From CAZUQH01 sp964622465 (GTDB taxonomy: Bacteria; CG03; CAZUQH01), in NCBI GenBank assembly GCA_964622465.1, contig CAZUQH010000002.1:1-49905 (forward strand): a DNA stretch of 49,905 nucleotides, in the 5' to 3' direction. The first letter of the stretch is position 1. Each line of letters begins with the position of its first letter. The notes beneath the pieces are model-generated. The model ran no database searches. It was not told the origin of the DNA and saw only the letters and a list, made by a program, of their open reading frames with translations. Below, piece after piece: positions 33,950 through 42,755 of this stretch. The translations under genes were made by a program, and so were the position numbers.

Positions 33950-33951
33950 TT

Positions 33952-34578
33952 ATGTGGTGGAAGATTCTTATCGTTACTGTTGGCGCATACTTTCTTGGTT
34001 CAGTAAACCCTGCGTTTTTACTTGGGAAGGCCTTAAAAGGCAAGGACCTTACCAGCGAAGGTACGAAGAACCCGGGGGCAGCAAATACCTGGCGTGAAGT
34101 TGGAAAATTCTGGGGTATTATGGTCGGCGTTATTGACGCACTCAAGGCAGTGATTCCGCTCGCAATTGGCGATGCGCTGGGCTTTCCGGGATGGGTTGCA
34201 GTCCCAATCGTGGCTGCAGCAATGGCAGGTCACAACTGGTCGATTTTCCTCGGCGGAAAAGGTGGAGCAGGTCTTTCTATTGTCTTTGGAAGTTTCCTCT
34301 ATCTTATACCAAAGGAGTTTGCAATTGCATTTGGTGCGTTCGTAGTAGTATTTCTTGTTACCCGCCTTTCTGCTACATGGAGAAAGTACCTTCCTCCGAT
34401 GTGGGGCGCAACGATATTTTTTTTCATTGTGATGTTGTGCCTTGTGTTTGCCTGGCAGGAGCGCTGGTATATAATTTTGTTGGTTGGAGTAACAGCTCTA
34501 ATGATGATGGCAAAGCGTATCGTAGATGCCCTCCAGCATGTAATGTCACTGCTTCGTGAGAGGCGGGCTCAATCATAG
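33952..34578 (+). CDS. plsY: Acyl-phosphate:glycerol-3-phosphate acyltransferase
   Basis: 208-residue integral membrane protein that acylates glycerol-3-phosphate with acyl-phosphate to give lysophosphatidate. The conserved loops are GSVNPAFLLGK (family GSIP), TSEGTKNPGAANTWREVG (family GSGNPGATN), and HNWSIFLGGKGGAGLSIVFG. The true start is ATG 33952, with GGAGG at 33942-33946 inside the end of fakB; the upstream in-frame start at 33874 would overlap fakB and is rejected. Several hydrophobic helices follow the usual topology. Immediate coupling to fakA/fakB is functional, since their product is its substrate. Confidence 0.93.
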   Translation: MWWKILIVTVGAYFLGSVNPAFLLGKALKGKDLTSEGTKNPGAANTWREVGKFWGIMVGVIDALKAVIPLAIGDALGFPGWVAVPIVAAAMAGHNWSIFLGGKGGAGLSIVFGSFLYLIPKEFAIAFGAFVVVFLVTRLSATWRKYLPPMWGATIFFFIVMLCLVFAWQERWYIILLVGVTALMMMAKRIVDALQHVMSLLRERRAQS

Positions 34579-35466
34579 ATGGCTGGCTACTCCTTATTCC
34601 GGACCGTTTATTGGCTCGCGCATGGTTTGCCGCGTCCTGGACGGACAGTTATCGCGTGGCTGATGGCCAACTATTATTGGTTGAGGAATAAGCGTGAGCG
34701 TGATGTGACCGTTAGAACACTCCGGGCAATAAAGGGCAAATCCTATTCCAATTATAGTATAAAATGGCTGGCCTGGAAAACCTTTCAGAATTACGGGCAG
34801 TACCTGGCAGATTTTTCCTACGCTGGAAGAATGTCTCCCCGGGAAATGGACCGGCGGATTCAAATAAAAGGAGAGGAAAACATTGCACGTGCACTTGCTG
34901 GCGGTCATGGTGCAATAATCCTTACTGGCCACATTGGAAACTGGGAACTTGGCGCAAGTGTAGTTGCACATTCCGGATTCCCGATCGATGCTATTTACCT
35001 TCAGTTTCCAGATGAGCGTATTAGCAACTTGTATGTCAATCAGAGAAAGCGATGCGGGGTTGGGTCAGTTCCGCTGGGTAAGACATGGACTGCTCTCAAG
35101 GTACTTTCACAGGGCAGAATACTCGCAATGCTTGGCGATATCCTTTTTGGTAATGATGAGTCCGCAGCAGATGTAGTTTTGTTTGGGCAACATGCGAAAT
35201 TTCCTCGTGGTCCTGTGTTGATTTCGGTCGTAACTGGCGCTCCAATAATTCCATGCGCGCTTGTAATGAAAAACCGTGGTAAGTACTTTATTTTTTTTGA
35301 ACAGCCATTATATCCTGATGTGAATCAACCGCGTGATGCCGAAGTTGCGCGGCTTACAAATATTTTTGCAGGCAGGCTTGAATCTTGGATACGCCGCTGG
35401 CCCGACCAATGGTTTCCACTAAGGGAAATATGGAATATGCCGGCGGAATCCCGGGATAGTAACTGA
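34579..35466 (+). CDS. lpxL: Lipid A biosynthesis acyltransferase (LpxL/HtrB family)
   Basis: 295 residues. Adds a secondary acyl chain to lipid A at the inner membrane, or acts on a related glycolipid. It contains the family H-x4-E/D catalytic box in ILTGHIGNWELG, plus GVGSVPLGKTWTALKVLSQGRILAMLGDILFG and FPRGPVLISVVTGAPIIPCALV. The ATG is 1 base after the plsY stop with no strong Shine-Dalgarno, so translation is coupled. It marks the cell as having an outer membrane with LPS-like lipids. Bacteroidota-type and phosphatidylinositol-mannoside acyltransferases are relatives; the substrate is not certain. Confidence 0.88.
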   Translation: MAGYSLFRTVYWLAHGLPRPGRTVIAWLMANYYWLRNKRERDVTVRTLRAIKGKSYSNYSIKWLAWKTFQNYGQYLADFSYAGRMSPREMDRRIQIKGEENIARALAGGHGAIILTGHIGNWELGASVVAHSGFPIDAIYLQFPDERISNLYVNQRKRCGVGSVPLGKTWTALKVLSQGRILAMLGDILFGNDESAADVVLFGQHAKFPRGPVLISVVTGAPIIPCALVMKNRGKYFIFFEQPLYPDVNQPRDAEVARLTNIFAGRLESWIRRWPDQWFPLREIWNMPAESRDSN

Positions 35467-35487
35467 AATGATAGTGGAGTTTAGAGA

Positions 35488-36114
35488 GTGGAAAAAGTCA
35501 GAGTCCAGGATGGTTTAACTTTCAAGAAGGCATTATGGCGGAAGGCGTACAGAATGGTTGGCCTTACTTTTCCTATTATATACGTTTACCACGAGAAAAT
35601 CCCTATGTGTATTACCATGGGACTGTTTGCTGCAGGTGCCGTCCTTCTGGAGTGGTTGCGTTTTAGAAACACTGCATTAAACCGTGCGCTGCGAAAAATT
35701 TATAATCCGATAGGTAAAGAATCCGAAGCGTTTCGCCTTTCCGGGACTACTTACTTTTTTATAGCCACAGCCCTAATATTTGTCATATTCCCTAAGTATA
35801 TTGCGATTTTTGCAACGGTATATATGCTTGTCGGTGACGCAGCTGCTACACTTGTCGGCAGAGGAATTGGTCGGATACAACTTGTCGGCACCAGAACACT
35901 TGAAGGCACGACTGCGTTTGTCGTGAGCTGCGGCTTAACAGGATTGTTGTTTAGCTCTGCACTTGGCCAGCAAGCAATGCAGCCGGTGTCAGCTGGACAG
36001 ATATGGTGTGGCGCCCTGGTGGGTGGACTAACCGAGGCAATGCATAGTCGGCTCAACGACAACCTGACGGTGGGGTTAATAACCGGATTTACACTTTGGC
36101 TGACAGGCACTTGA
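35488..36114 (+). CDS. Dolichol kinase/phosphatidate cytidylyltransferase-like membrane protein
   Basis: 208 residues, about six membrane helices. The C-terminal half GDAAATLVGRGIGRIQ and LEGTTAFVVSCGLTG matches the CTP-dependent SEC59/VTE5/CdsA-related family (phytol, dolichol and diacylglycerol kinases). It uses CTP to phosphorylate a lipid alcohol or to form CDP-diacylglycerol; which one is not clear. The GTG start at 35488 follows TTAGAGA. It is the last gene of the acyl-lipid cluster and ends in the -35 box of the next promoter. Confidence 0.78.
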   Translation: MEKVRVQDGLTFKKALWRKAYRMVGLTFPIIYVYHEKIPMCITMGLFAAGAVLLEWLRFRNTALNRALRKIYNPIGKESEAFRLSGTTYFFIATALIFVIFPKYIAIFATVYMLVGDAAATLVGRGIGRIQLVGTRTLEGTTAFVVSCGLTGLLFSSALGQQAMQPVSAGQIWCGALVGGLTEAMHSRLNDNLTVGLITGFTLWLTGT

Positions 36115-36139
36115 CAACGACGTTTTGATTTCGTAAAAT
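36111..36139 (+). promoter_or_regulatory. Strong promoter for the MsmK-like gene
   Basis: Perfect TTGACA at 36111-36116, overlapping the previous stop codon (TGA 36112-36114), and TAAAAT at 36134-36139, with a 17-base spacer. It leaves a ~100-base 5' leader before ATG 36247, in which I see no clear riboswitch fold. The ribosome-binding site is GTGGAGG at 36234-36240. Confidence 0.6.
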
Positions 36140-36246
36140 TACTACCTAATATATCGGTTGGTTTGTATCGCAGATTAAGAAGCGGGTATTGTCGTCGTAT
36201 TTTTAAGAACGGTATTAGTGTTTTCTTATTATAGTGGAGGCTTGCT

Positions 36247-37350
36247 ATGGCTGAAGTAGTATTGCGTAATACAACAAAGATGTATCCGGGTAATGTCATA
36301 GGTGCTAAAGATATAGATTTGACTGTGAGAGATAAGGAATTCTGCGTCCTGGTAGGACCATCCGGATGTGGCAAGTCGACGACACTTAGAATGATTGCCG
36401 GGCTTGAAGACGTAACTTCTGGCGAGATATATATTGATGGTAAACTTGTCAACGATGTTCAGCCAAAGGACCGGAACATCGCAATGGTGTTCCAGAACTA
36501 TGCTTTGTATCCACATATGACCGTATATGAAAACATGGCTTTCGGTTTAAGACTGAGGAAATATCCAAAAGCGGAAATTGATAACAGGGTTAAACAGGCG
36601 GCAGAGATTCTTGGTATTACGTCTCTTCTTCAGCGCCGGCCTAAGGAACTTTCAGGCGGACAGCGCCAGCGTGTTGCTGTCGGTCGCGCCATAGTCCGCA
36701 AGCCAAAAGTTTTCCTTTTTGACGAACCGCTCTCCAATCTGGACGCAAAGTTGCGCGTTCAAATGCGAGCCGAATTAAAAAAGCTACATGAACGGCTTGA
36801 ATCCACGGTTATATATGTAACTCACGACCAGGTAGAGGCAATGACAATGGGTGATAAGATAGCCGTATTGAAAGACGGATATTTACAACAAATCGCGACA
36901 CCCGCAGAAATATATGCGAAACCTGCTACGCGGTTCGTCGCGGGCTTTATCGGCAGCCCTGCCATGAATTTCCTTGAATGCACCGTTGAGCATGAGAAGG
37001 GAGGTTTCTACTTTAACGAAGGGAGCTTCAGGGTTAAGGCAATCAGCAATATGAACAAGTTACTGGAGCCCTGGCTAGGAAAACAGGTTATATTTGGAGT
37101 ACGGCCTGAGGACATATATGACCGGCTGTATGCCAAGGGTGCGAGTGCCGACAATACTTTCAGGGCAACAGTTGACGTTGTGGAGCTGCTTGGTTCCGAG
37201 ATTTATCTGCATCTCAAAACGGCAAAGAATAACATGATAGTACGTGTCAGTGCTGACAATAAGGCACAGCTGCATCAGGATATTGACTTTGTTATAGATA
37301 TGAGTAAAATACATATATTTGATATTGAAGGGTCCACTGCGATAATTTAA
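36247..37350 (+). CDS. ABC transporter ATPase of the MalK/UgpC/MsmK type
   Basis: 367 residues. Walker A GPSGCGKST, Q-loop FQNYALYPH, signature LSGGQRQR, Walker B VFLFDEPLSNLDAK and the switch histidine VTHDQVEAM are followed by a C-terminal TOBE-type domain (~240-365; RPEDIYDRLY), as in carbohydrate-importing MalK proteins. No permease or substrate-binding gene is next to it. MsmK-type ATPases often serve several sugar permeases encoded elsewhere, which fits an orphan gene with its own promoter. The substrate class is inferred from family only. Confidence 0.93.
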   Translation: MAEVVLRNTTKMYPGNVIGAKDIDLTVRDKEFCVLVGPSGCGKSTTLRMIAGLEDVTSGEIYIDGKLVNDVQPKDRNIAMVFQNYALYPHMTVYENMAFGLRLRKYPKAEIDNRVKQAAEILGITSLLQRRPKELSGGQRQRVAVGRAIVRKPKVFLFDEPLSNLDAKLRVQMRAELKKLHERLESTVIYVTHDQVEAMTMGDKIAVLKDGYLQQIATPAEIYAKPATRFVAGFIGSPAMNFLECTVEHEKGGFYFNEGSFRVKAISNMNKLLEPWLGKQVIFGVRPEDIYDRLYAKGASADNTFRATVDVVELLGSEIYLHLKTAKNNMIVRVSADNKAQLHQDIDFVIDMSKIHIFDIEGSTAII

Positions 37351-37376
37351 GAAGGTATCTGGTACCGGAGGTAGCG

Positions 37377-38837
37377 ATGGTAAGAGAAATAATTCAGAAT
37401 GCAATTTATAAGAATGTCGTTAAGATGCTCGTTAATTATGCGAGTAACGCTTCAAGCGAACGGCTGGTACAAATGGCGCGTCTCGCTGAGAAAATTGCCA
37501 AAGAAGAAGAGACCAGGCGGAAAATTCAGCAATTGAAAAGACAGTTTGAAAATGGACATCCAGCAGTAGAGCTCGGGAAAAAGATTATAACCACGTTAAG
37601 TCCAGCCTGTAAGAAGAAACTTATAGAAAATTTCTTTGTCAATGCAGGCATTGTTGGAAACACAACAAGGCAGAAAATTTATGAGAAAGACGGCTACCGT
37701 CCACCGTTTTTCCTGTTGATAAGCCCGACTATGAGATGTAATCTGAATTGTATCGGGTGTTCCACAAGAGAATTTGACAAGAAAACAGATATGCCTTTTG
37801 AGATGCTGGATAATCTTATGAACCAGGCAAAACGGATGGGTATGTATTTTGTTACCACACTCGGTGGAGAGATGTTTGTGTACGATGATATTTGGAAACT
37901 CTGGGAAAAACATAATGATTGCTACTTCCAGGTTTATACCAATGGGACTCTTATAGATGAAAAAGCTGCGCATCGTCTTAGTGAACTTGGCAACGTAGCT
38001 CCTATGATTAGCATTGAGGGTTACAAGGAAGAAACTGACTGGCGCCGCGGGAAAGGCGTCTGGGATAAAATAATGGCCGCTATGGATAGGTTGAGCAAGG
38101 AAGGCGTCTTGTACGGCGCTTCTGTAACTCAAACATCCAGGAACAGCGATATCGTAACCAGCGAGGAGTTTGTCGATTTTCTCATCTCCAAAGGTTGCCG
38201 TGCCCTGTGGTATTTCCAGTATATACCTATTGGAAAAAATCCTGATTTGTCTCTAATGCCAAACCCTGAGCAGCGCGATAAACTGCGTAAGATGGTTCTG
38301 GAGTTACGTCCAAAAAAGCCGATATTCTTTGGTGACTTCTGGAATGACGGCCCGTACGTGAAGGGTTGCATTGCGGGCGGCCGTAGCTATTTGCACGTAA
38401 ACAACCGTGGTGATATCGAACCCTGTGGTTTTGTGCATTTTGCGACAGACAACATCAATCGGACACCGCTGGCAGAAGCACTTCAGTCACCATTTTTCAG
38501 GGAAATCAGGAAGAGGCAACAGGCATATACAGCACTGGAGCCATATGCTCCACATGCTTGTGATTATATGTATCCAAATATGTTAACCCCGTGCATGATT
38601 ATTGACCAGCCATGGGTTTTGAGAGAAGCAGTAAAAAAGACAGGTGCATACGCTACCCAGGATGGTGACGAAGAGCTGTTGGGCGGTGACCGCGCCAAGT
38701 TTCTGGACGAGTACAGTAAACGGATGCACGAAATATATGATGCTGTCTGGGCGACTGACGAGTATAAGAAACACAAGGACTCGTTGTGTCGCAGGCGAGA
38801 AAAGTTTCTAGAGGAACAAAAAGTAGAAATTGCATAA
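37377..38837 (+). CDS. Radical SAM protein of unknown function
   Basis: 486 residues. After a ~110-residue helical N-terminal region (MVREIIQNAIYKNVVKMLVN; EKIAKEEETRRKI), the radical SAM core begins with TMRCNLNCIGCS (C121-x3-C125-x2-C128, the 4Fe-4S/SAM cluster). It continues with TTLGGEMFVYDDIWKLW, YTNGTLIDEKAA and MISIEGYKEETDWRRGKG. C-terminal cysteines in KGCIAGGRSYLHVNNRGDIEPCGFVHF suggest a SPASM-like auxiliary region. GGAGG at 37366-37370 fixes ATG 37377. The substrate is not predictable; it follows the MsmK gene closely and may be cotranscribed. Confidence 0.85.
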   Translation: MVREIIQNAIYKNVVKMLVNYASNASSERLVQMARLAEKIAKEEETRRKIQQLKRQFENGHPAVELGKKIITTLSPACKKKLIENFFVNAGIVGNTTRQKIYEKDGYRPPFFLLISPTMRCNLNCIGCSTREFDKKTDMPFEMLDNLMNQAKRMGMYFVTTLGGEMFVYDDIWKLWEKHNDCYFQVYTNGTLIDEKAAHRLSELGNVAPMISIEGYKEETDWRRGKGVWDKIMAAMDRLSKEGVLYGASVTQTSRNSDIVTSEEFVDFLISKGCRALWYFQYIPIGKNPDLSLMPNPEQRDKLRKMVLELRPKKPIFFGDFWNDGPYVKGCIAGGRSYLHVNNRGDIEPCGFVHFATDNINRTPLAEALQSPFFREIRKRQQAYTALEPYAPHACDYMYPNMLTPCMIIDQPWVLREAVKKTGAYATQDGDEELLGGDRAKFLDEYSKRMHEIYDAVWATDEYKKHKDSLCRRREKFLEEQKVEIA

Positions 38838-38849
38838 CAGTGGGACTTA

Positions 38850-38875
38850 AAGAAGCAAGAATGGTTGCTGTTCTT
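38850..38875 (+). terminator. Possible terminator after the radical SAM gene
   Basis: AAGAAGCAA pairs with TTGC-TG-TTCTT (9 pairs, one 2-base bulge) around a 6-base loop, followed by a pyrimidine-rich TTCCCTTTCC rather than a true T-run. Weak evidence. The rest of this 179-base stretch up to rpoB holds tandem TATTGAATT direct repeats (38911-38930) and a palindromic repeat. Confidence 0.25.
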
Positions 38876-38970
38876 CTTCCCTTTCCGAACATTCTCTAGA
38901 TCTCGTCCATTATTGAATTTTATTGAATTCTTTTGAAATAGTAGAGCGGGGTGTTTTTGTCTCAATAACC

Positions 38971-38999
38971 CTGCGGTAGCCGCAGGCTTTAGCCTGCGT
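38971..38999 (+). repeat. Dispersed palindromic repeat copy 3, upstream of rpoB
   Basis: Core at 38975-38998 identical to those before punA and argD. CTGCGG-TAG-CCGCAG (38971-38985) is a perfect hairpin, as is GCAGGC-TTTA-GCCTGC, and the two exclude each other. It ends 11 bases before the rpoB Shine-Dalgarno sequence, so it will be within or beside the rpoB leader. Confidence 0.85.
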
Positions 39000-39022
39000 T
39001 ACAGCTCCTAGGAGGAATGACA

Positions 39023-42000
39023 TTGCATAAGAAGACATCTTCTATAAAGAACTTTTCAAGGCTGCCATTTGTTCTTCCTATTTCGAACCTGGTAGACCTG
39101 CAGCGTAAATCGTTTTATGAATTTCTGCAAGCGGATACGTTGCCTGAAAAACGGCACGAACATGGGTTGCAAGCCGTTTTTGAGGACGTTTTTCCAATTG
39201 CAAATAGCGATGCCTCTCTTAAGTTGCACTTTGTGAATTATTCCGTATCTGAACCGAGATGTACTGAAGAAGAAGCGATCGCAAATGGTGTAAGTTATAT
39301 ATTTGCCTTGAAAGCGAAGCTTCGGCTTGAAGTGAATACACCTGGCCGGCGTAAACCGGAATTCAGAGAAAACGACATATTCATATGTGACTTGCCTCAG
39401 ATGACAAGCCGTGGCACGTTTATTCTAAATGGTTCGGAGCGGGTGATAGTTAGTCAACTGCATCGTTCACCCGGAGTTAGTTTCGAGCGCGATGAAGAGA
39501 AAGGTATTTCAATATTTGGTAATCAGTTATATCAGGGCCGTATAATTCCCTATCGCGGAGCGTGGGTAGAGTTTGAGTTTGACCAGAACAGCGTTCTCTA
39601 CGTAAAGATTGACCGAAAACACAAATTTCTTTTCACTATTTTATTAAGAGCAATCGGGTACGAAACCGACGAGAAGATTCTAACCAGTTTCTACAAAGTC
39701 AAGTTAGTGAAAACAACGGACAAATCGCTTGCGGGTTGCATAACAGCGAAGGATATAAATATTCTTGGCTCAAAGACCACTCATACGGTAGAGCCGCTAG
39801 TTCATGCAAATGTGAAGCTCGATGAAGACCTTATAAGAAAATTGAAAAATGCAAATATTAAAACAGTGACTGTGATAGATGCGGACCCGGGAGACCTCAT
39901 TATTCATAATACCCTCCTTAGAGATCCATTTCGGAAATTGAGAGACCTATCTGAAATTCGGCGTTGTGCCGTCCTTGATATATTCCGTAATTTGCACCGG
40001 CTCGACTACATGGATGAAAAAAGAGCACGCGAATTTTTTGAACATTTGTTATTCAAGTCTGTCCGCCGTTATGATTTGACGAGAGTGGGTAGGTATAAAA
40101 TAAACAAGAAACTCGGAGACACCTTCAAAGAAATGGGGTTGACTCTATCTCCAGGGACCAAACGGACGCTCACTCCCGAAGATATTCTTGCTACAGTTAT
40201 GTATCTAAAGGATCTTGTTAATGGCGCTGGCGGTACAGTGGATGATATAGACCATCTAGGCTCTAGACGGGTGCGTCCCGTTGGAGAGCTGCTGGAGAAC
40301 CAACTCAGGCAAGGGTTCTATCACATGGCTCGGCTGACCAAGGATAAAATGAATATGCAGGTTTCAGATGAGGTTGAACCGCGCGATATCATAAATGCGG
40401 CTCCTGTGAGCGGCACAGTAAAGCAATTCTTGGGAACAAGTCAGTTGTCTCAGTTTATGGACCAGGTAAACCCATTGGCTTCACTTACTCATGAAAGGCG
40501 GCTATCCGCGATTGGACCAGGTGGTTTGCATCGAAAGAGAGCTGGTTTTGAAGTTCGCGACGTTCATTACACTCATTACGGCAGGATTTGTCCAATTGAG
40601 ACCCCGGAAGGGCCGAATATCGGACTTATATGTAGTCTGGCACTGTATGCCCGGGTGAATGAATTCGGACTTTTAGAGTCCCCATACAGGAAGGTAAGAG
40701 ATAGTCGCGTGACATCTGAAATAGAGTATCTAACTGGAGATCAGGAAGACGGATATACAATTGCACAGGCAAATGCTCCTGTTGATTCCGATGGCAGTTT
40801 CAAATCCGATTTGATTCTGTGCCGGAGGCGCGGAGATTTTCCGCTGGCATCCCCAAAAGAAATAGACTATATGGACGTGTCTCCAAAGCAGGTAGTCGGC
40901 GCTTCAGCTGGCTTAATCCCGTTCCTGGAACATGATGACGCAAACCGTGCTTTGATGGGGTCAAATATGCAACGTCAGGCAGTTCCGTTGCTGCGGCCTG
41001 AACCCCCATTGGTCGGCACCGGGATAGAAAAAGAGGTTGCCTATGATTCCGGAGTAATGATAATCTCCAGGAATGAAGGCACGGTAATGGAAGTTACGTC
41101 TAACCGTATAATTATAGAATCGGGTAACAACCATCACCCTGATGTCTATTATTTGAAAAAATATCATAAGAGCAATCAGGAGACATGTCTGAATCAGCGC
41201 CCTTTGGTCAAGACAGGTGAGCATGTGAAAAAAGGCCAGGTTATAGCTGACGGGTCTGCTACCCAGAATGGAGAATTGGCGCTGGGCAGAAACGTGTTTG
41301 TAGCTTTTATGTCGTGGGAAGGATACAATTTCGAAGACGCAATAGTGGTGAGTGAACGGTTACTCAGGGAGGATATGTTTAGTTCGGTTCACATCAAAGA
41401 GGAAACCATTTCGGCGCGTGACGTACACATTGGCATGGAGGAAATCACGGCGGATATTCCAGGCGTTGGAACAGAGATGTTAAGGAATCTTACATCCGAC
41501 GGAGTTATTAGAGTTGGTGCAAATGTTCATCCCGGGGACATCCTCGTTGGCAAAGTGGCACCTAAAGGGAAGAGCCGGCCGACCCCGGAAGAGCGGCTAT
41601 TGAGAGTAATTTTTGGCAAGAAATCAGAAGAAGTAGACAACGTTTCTCTTTATGCCAACCCTGGAGTCGAAGGGGTAGTATTGGACGTAAAGATTTTTGA
41701 GCGGCATGACCGACAGTCGTCACTCAGCAAGGCGCAGGAAGCGGAACAGAAGAGAAAAATCAGGGCGGATATTCGCAAACATAAGAAGCAAATCGATAAT
41801 CAACTGAATACGCGGTTGCAGGAGTTGGACCATTTACATCATACAAAACAAATAACGGGCGAACAGTGTGAGCGCGAAAAGAAACAAGCACATGCGGTAA
41901 ACGAAGTGGACATAAGAGAACTGGATGAAAAACTTCGAAGAGGACTCGAGCGGCTATCCGCAGGTGATGAACTTCCGCTCAATGTCCATAAGCTTGTGAA

Positions 42001-42745
42001 GGTCTATATTGCAAGCAGAAGAAAACTTTCGGTTGGTGACAAACTGGCAGGGAGACATGGTAATAAGGGAGTTATTGCGCGTATTCTACCAGTTGAAGAT
42101 ATGCCCTACTTACCGGATGGGACACCGGTTGACGTTGTGCTTGATCCTCTTGGGGTTCCGTCTCGCATGAACGTTGGCCAGATATTTGAGACGATGCTAG
42201 GATGGGCAGCAGATAAGCAAAATTGCCGCATGTTCAGTCCTGTGTTTGACGGTGCAACTGAAGACGATGTTGTCGTGGAGTTAGAAAAAGCTGGTTTGCC
42301 AAGAAGTGGAAAAACCATTCTGTATGATGGTCGCACAGGTGAGTCATTCCAGGAAAAAATAACAGTTGGCAGTATGTATATGATGAAACTGATGCATATG
42401 GTAGAAGACAAGCTCCACGCGAGGTCCACTGGCCCGTATTCGCTTATTACAAGACAACCTCTTGGAGGAAAGGCGCAATTTGGAGGACAGAGGTTTGGTG
42501 AGATGGAAGTATGGGCTGTTGAAGGGTATGGCGCAGCATCAACATTGCAGGAGTTCTTAACGCTGAAATCCGACGATATCGAAGGTCGTGAGCACCTATT
42601 GATTTCGCTCATTAAAGGAAGCGTCCCGGAAAAACCGGGCATCCCGGAGTCCTTTCGTGTGCTACTTCAGGAGTTGCGCGCTCTCTGTTTAAACGTGGAA
42701 ATCCAGAAGTCAAAAGCAAAATCCTCGGACAGGATACCGGACTAA
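39023..42745 (+). CDS. rpoB: RNA polymerase beta subunit
   Basis: About 1,240 residues, near the size of chlamydial/PVC RpoB and shorter than the proteobacterial type. FVLPISNLVDLQRKSFYEFL opens the N-terminus. The rifampicin-pocket segment TSQLSQFMDQVNPLASLTHE runs on to HRKRAGFEVRDVHYTHYGRICPIETPEGPNIGL. The C-terminal QPLGGKAQFGGQRFGEMEVWA completes the family features. AGGAGG at 39010-39015 is only 1 base from ATG 39017 but 7 bases from the in-frame TTG 39023, so I prefer TTG. It is not preceded by rplK/A/J/L as in many bacteria, but by a repeat and an unrelated radical SAM gene. Confidence 0.97.
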   Translation: MHKKTSSIKNFSRLPFVLPISNLVDLQRKSFYEFLQADTLPEKRHEHGLQAVFEDVFPIANSDASLKLHFVNYSVSEPRCTEEEAIANGVSYIFALKAKLRLEVNTPGRRKPEFRENDIFICDLPQMTSRGTFILNGSERVIVSQLHRSPGVSFERDEEKGISIFGNQLYQGRIIPYRGAWVEFEFDQNSVLYVKIDRKHKFLFTILLRAIGYETDEKILTSFYKVKLVKTTDKSLAGCITAKDINILGSKTTHTVEPLVHANVKLDEDLIRKLKNANIKTVTVIDADPGDLIIHNTLLRDPFRKLRDLSEIRRCAVLDIFRNLHRLDYMDEKRAREFFEHLLFKSVRRYDLTRVGRYKINKKLGDTFKEMGLTLSPGTKRTLTPEDILATVMYLKDLVNGAGGTVDDIDHLGSRRVRPVGELLENQLRQGFYHMARLTKDKMNMQVSDEVEPRDIINAAPVSGTVKQFLGTSQLSQFMDQVNPLASLTHERRLSAIGPGGLHRKRAGFEVRDVHYTHYGRICPIETPEGPNIGLICSLALYARVNEFGLLESPYRKVRDSRVTSEIEYLTGDQEDGYTIAQANAPVDSDGSFKSDLILCRRRGDFPLASPKEIDYMDVSPKQVVGASAGLIPFLEHDDANRALMGSNMQRQAVPLLRPEPPLVGTGIEKEVAYDSGVMIISRNEGTVMEVTSNRIIIESGNNHHPDVYYLKKYHKSNQETCLNQRPLVKTGEHVKKGQVIADGSATQNGELALGRNVFVAFMSWEGYNFEDAIVVSERLLREDMFSSVHIKEETISARDVHIGMEEITADIPGVGTEMLRNLTSDGVIRVGANVHPGDILVGKVAPKGKSRPTPEERLLRVIFGKKSEEVDNVSLYANPGVEGVVLDVKIFERHDRQSSLSKAQEAEQKRKIRADIRKHKKQIDNQLNTRLQELDHLHHTKQITGEQCEREKKQAHAVNEVDIRELDEKLRRGLERLSAGDELPLNVHKLVKVYIASRRKLSVGDKLAGRHGNKGVIARILPVEDMPYLPDGTPVDVVLDPLGVPSRMNVGQIFETMLGWAADKQNCRMFSPVFDGATEDDVVVELEKAGLPRSGKTILYDGRTGESFQEKITVGSMYMMKLMHMVEDKLHARSTGPYSLITRQPLGGKAQFGGQRFGEMEVWAVEGYGAASTLQEFLTLKSDDIEGREHLLISLIKGSVPEKPGIPESFRVLLQELRALCLNVEIQKSKAKSSDRIPD

Positions 42746-42755
42746 AGGCAGGAAA

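Noticed and set aside
33874..33951. A longer plsY beginning at 33874
   Set aside because: It overlaps the fakB coding end, and the added residues do not fit PlsY. ATG 33952 follows GGAGG.
36146..36246. A riboswitch in the ~100-base leader of the MsmK-like gene
   Set aside because: No recognisable conserved motif or strong stem-loop with an expression platform; left as plain leader.
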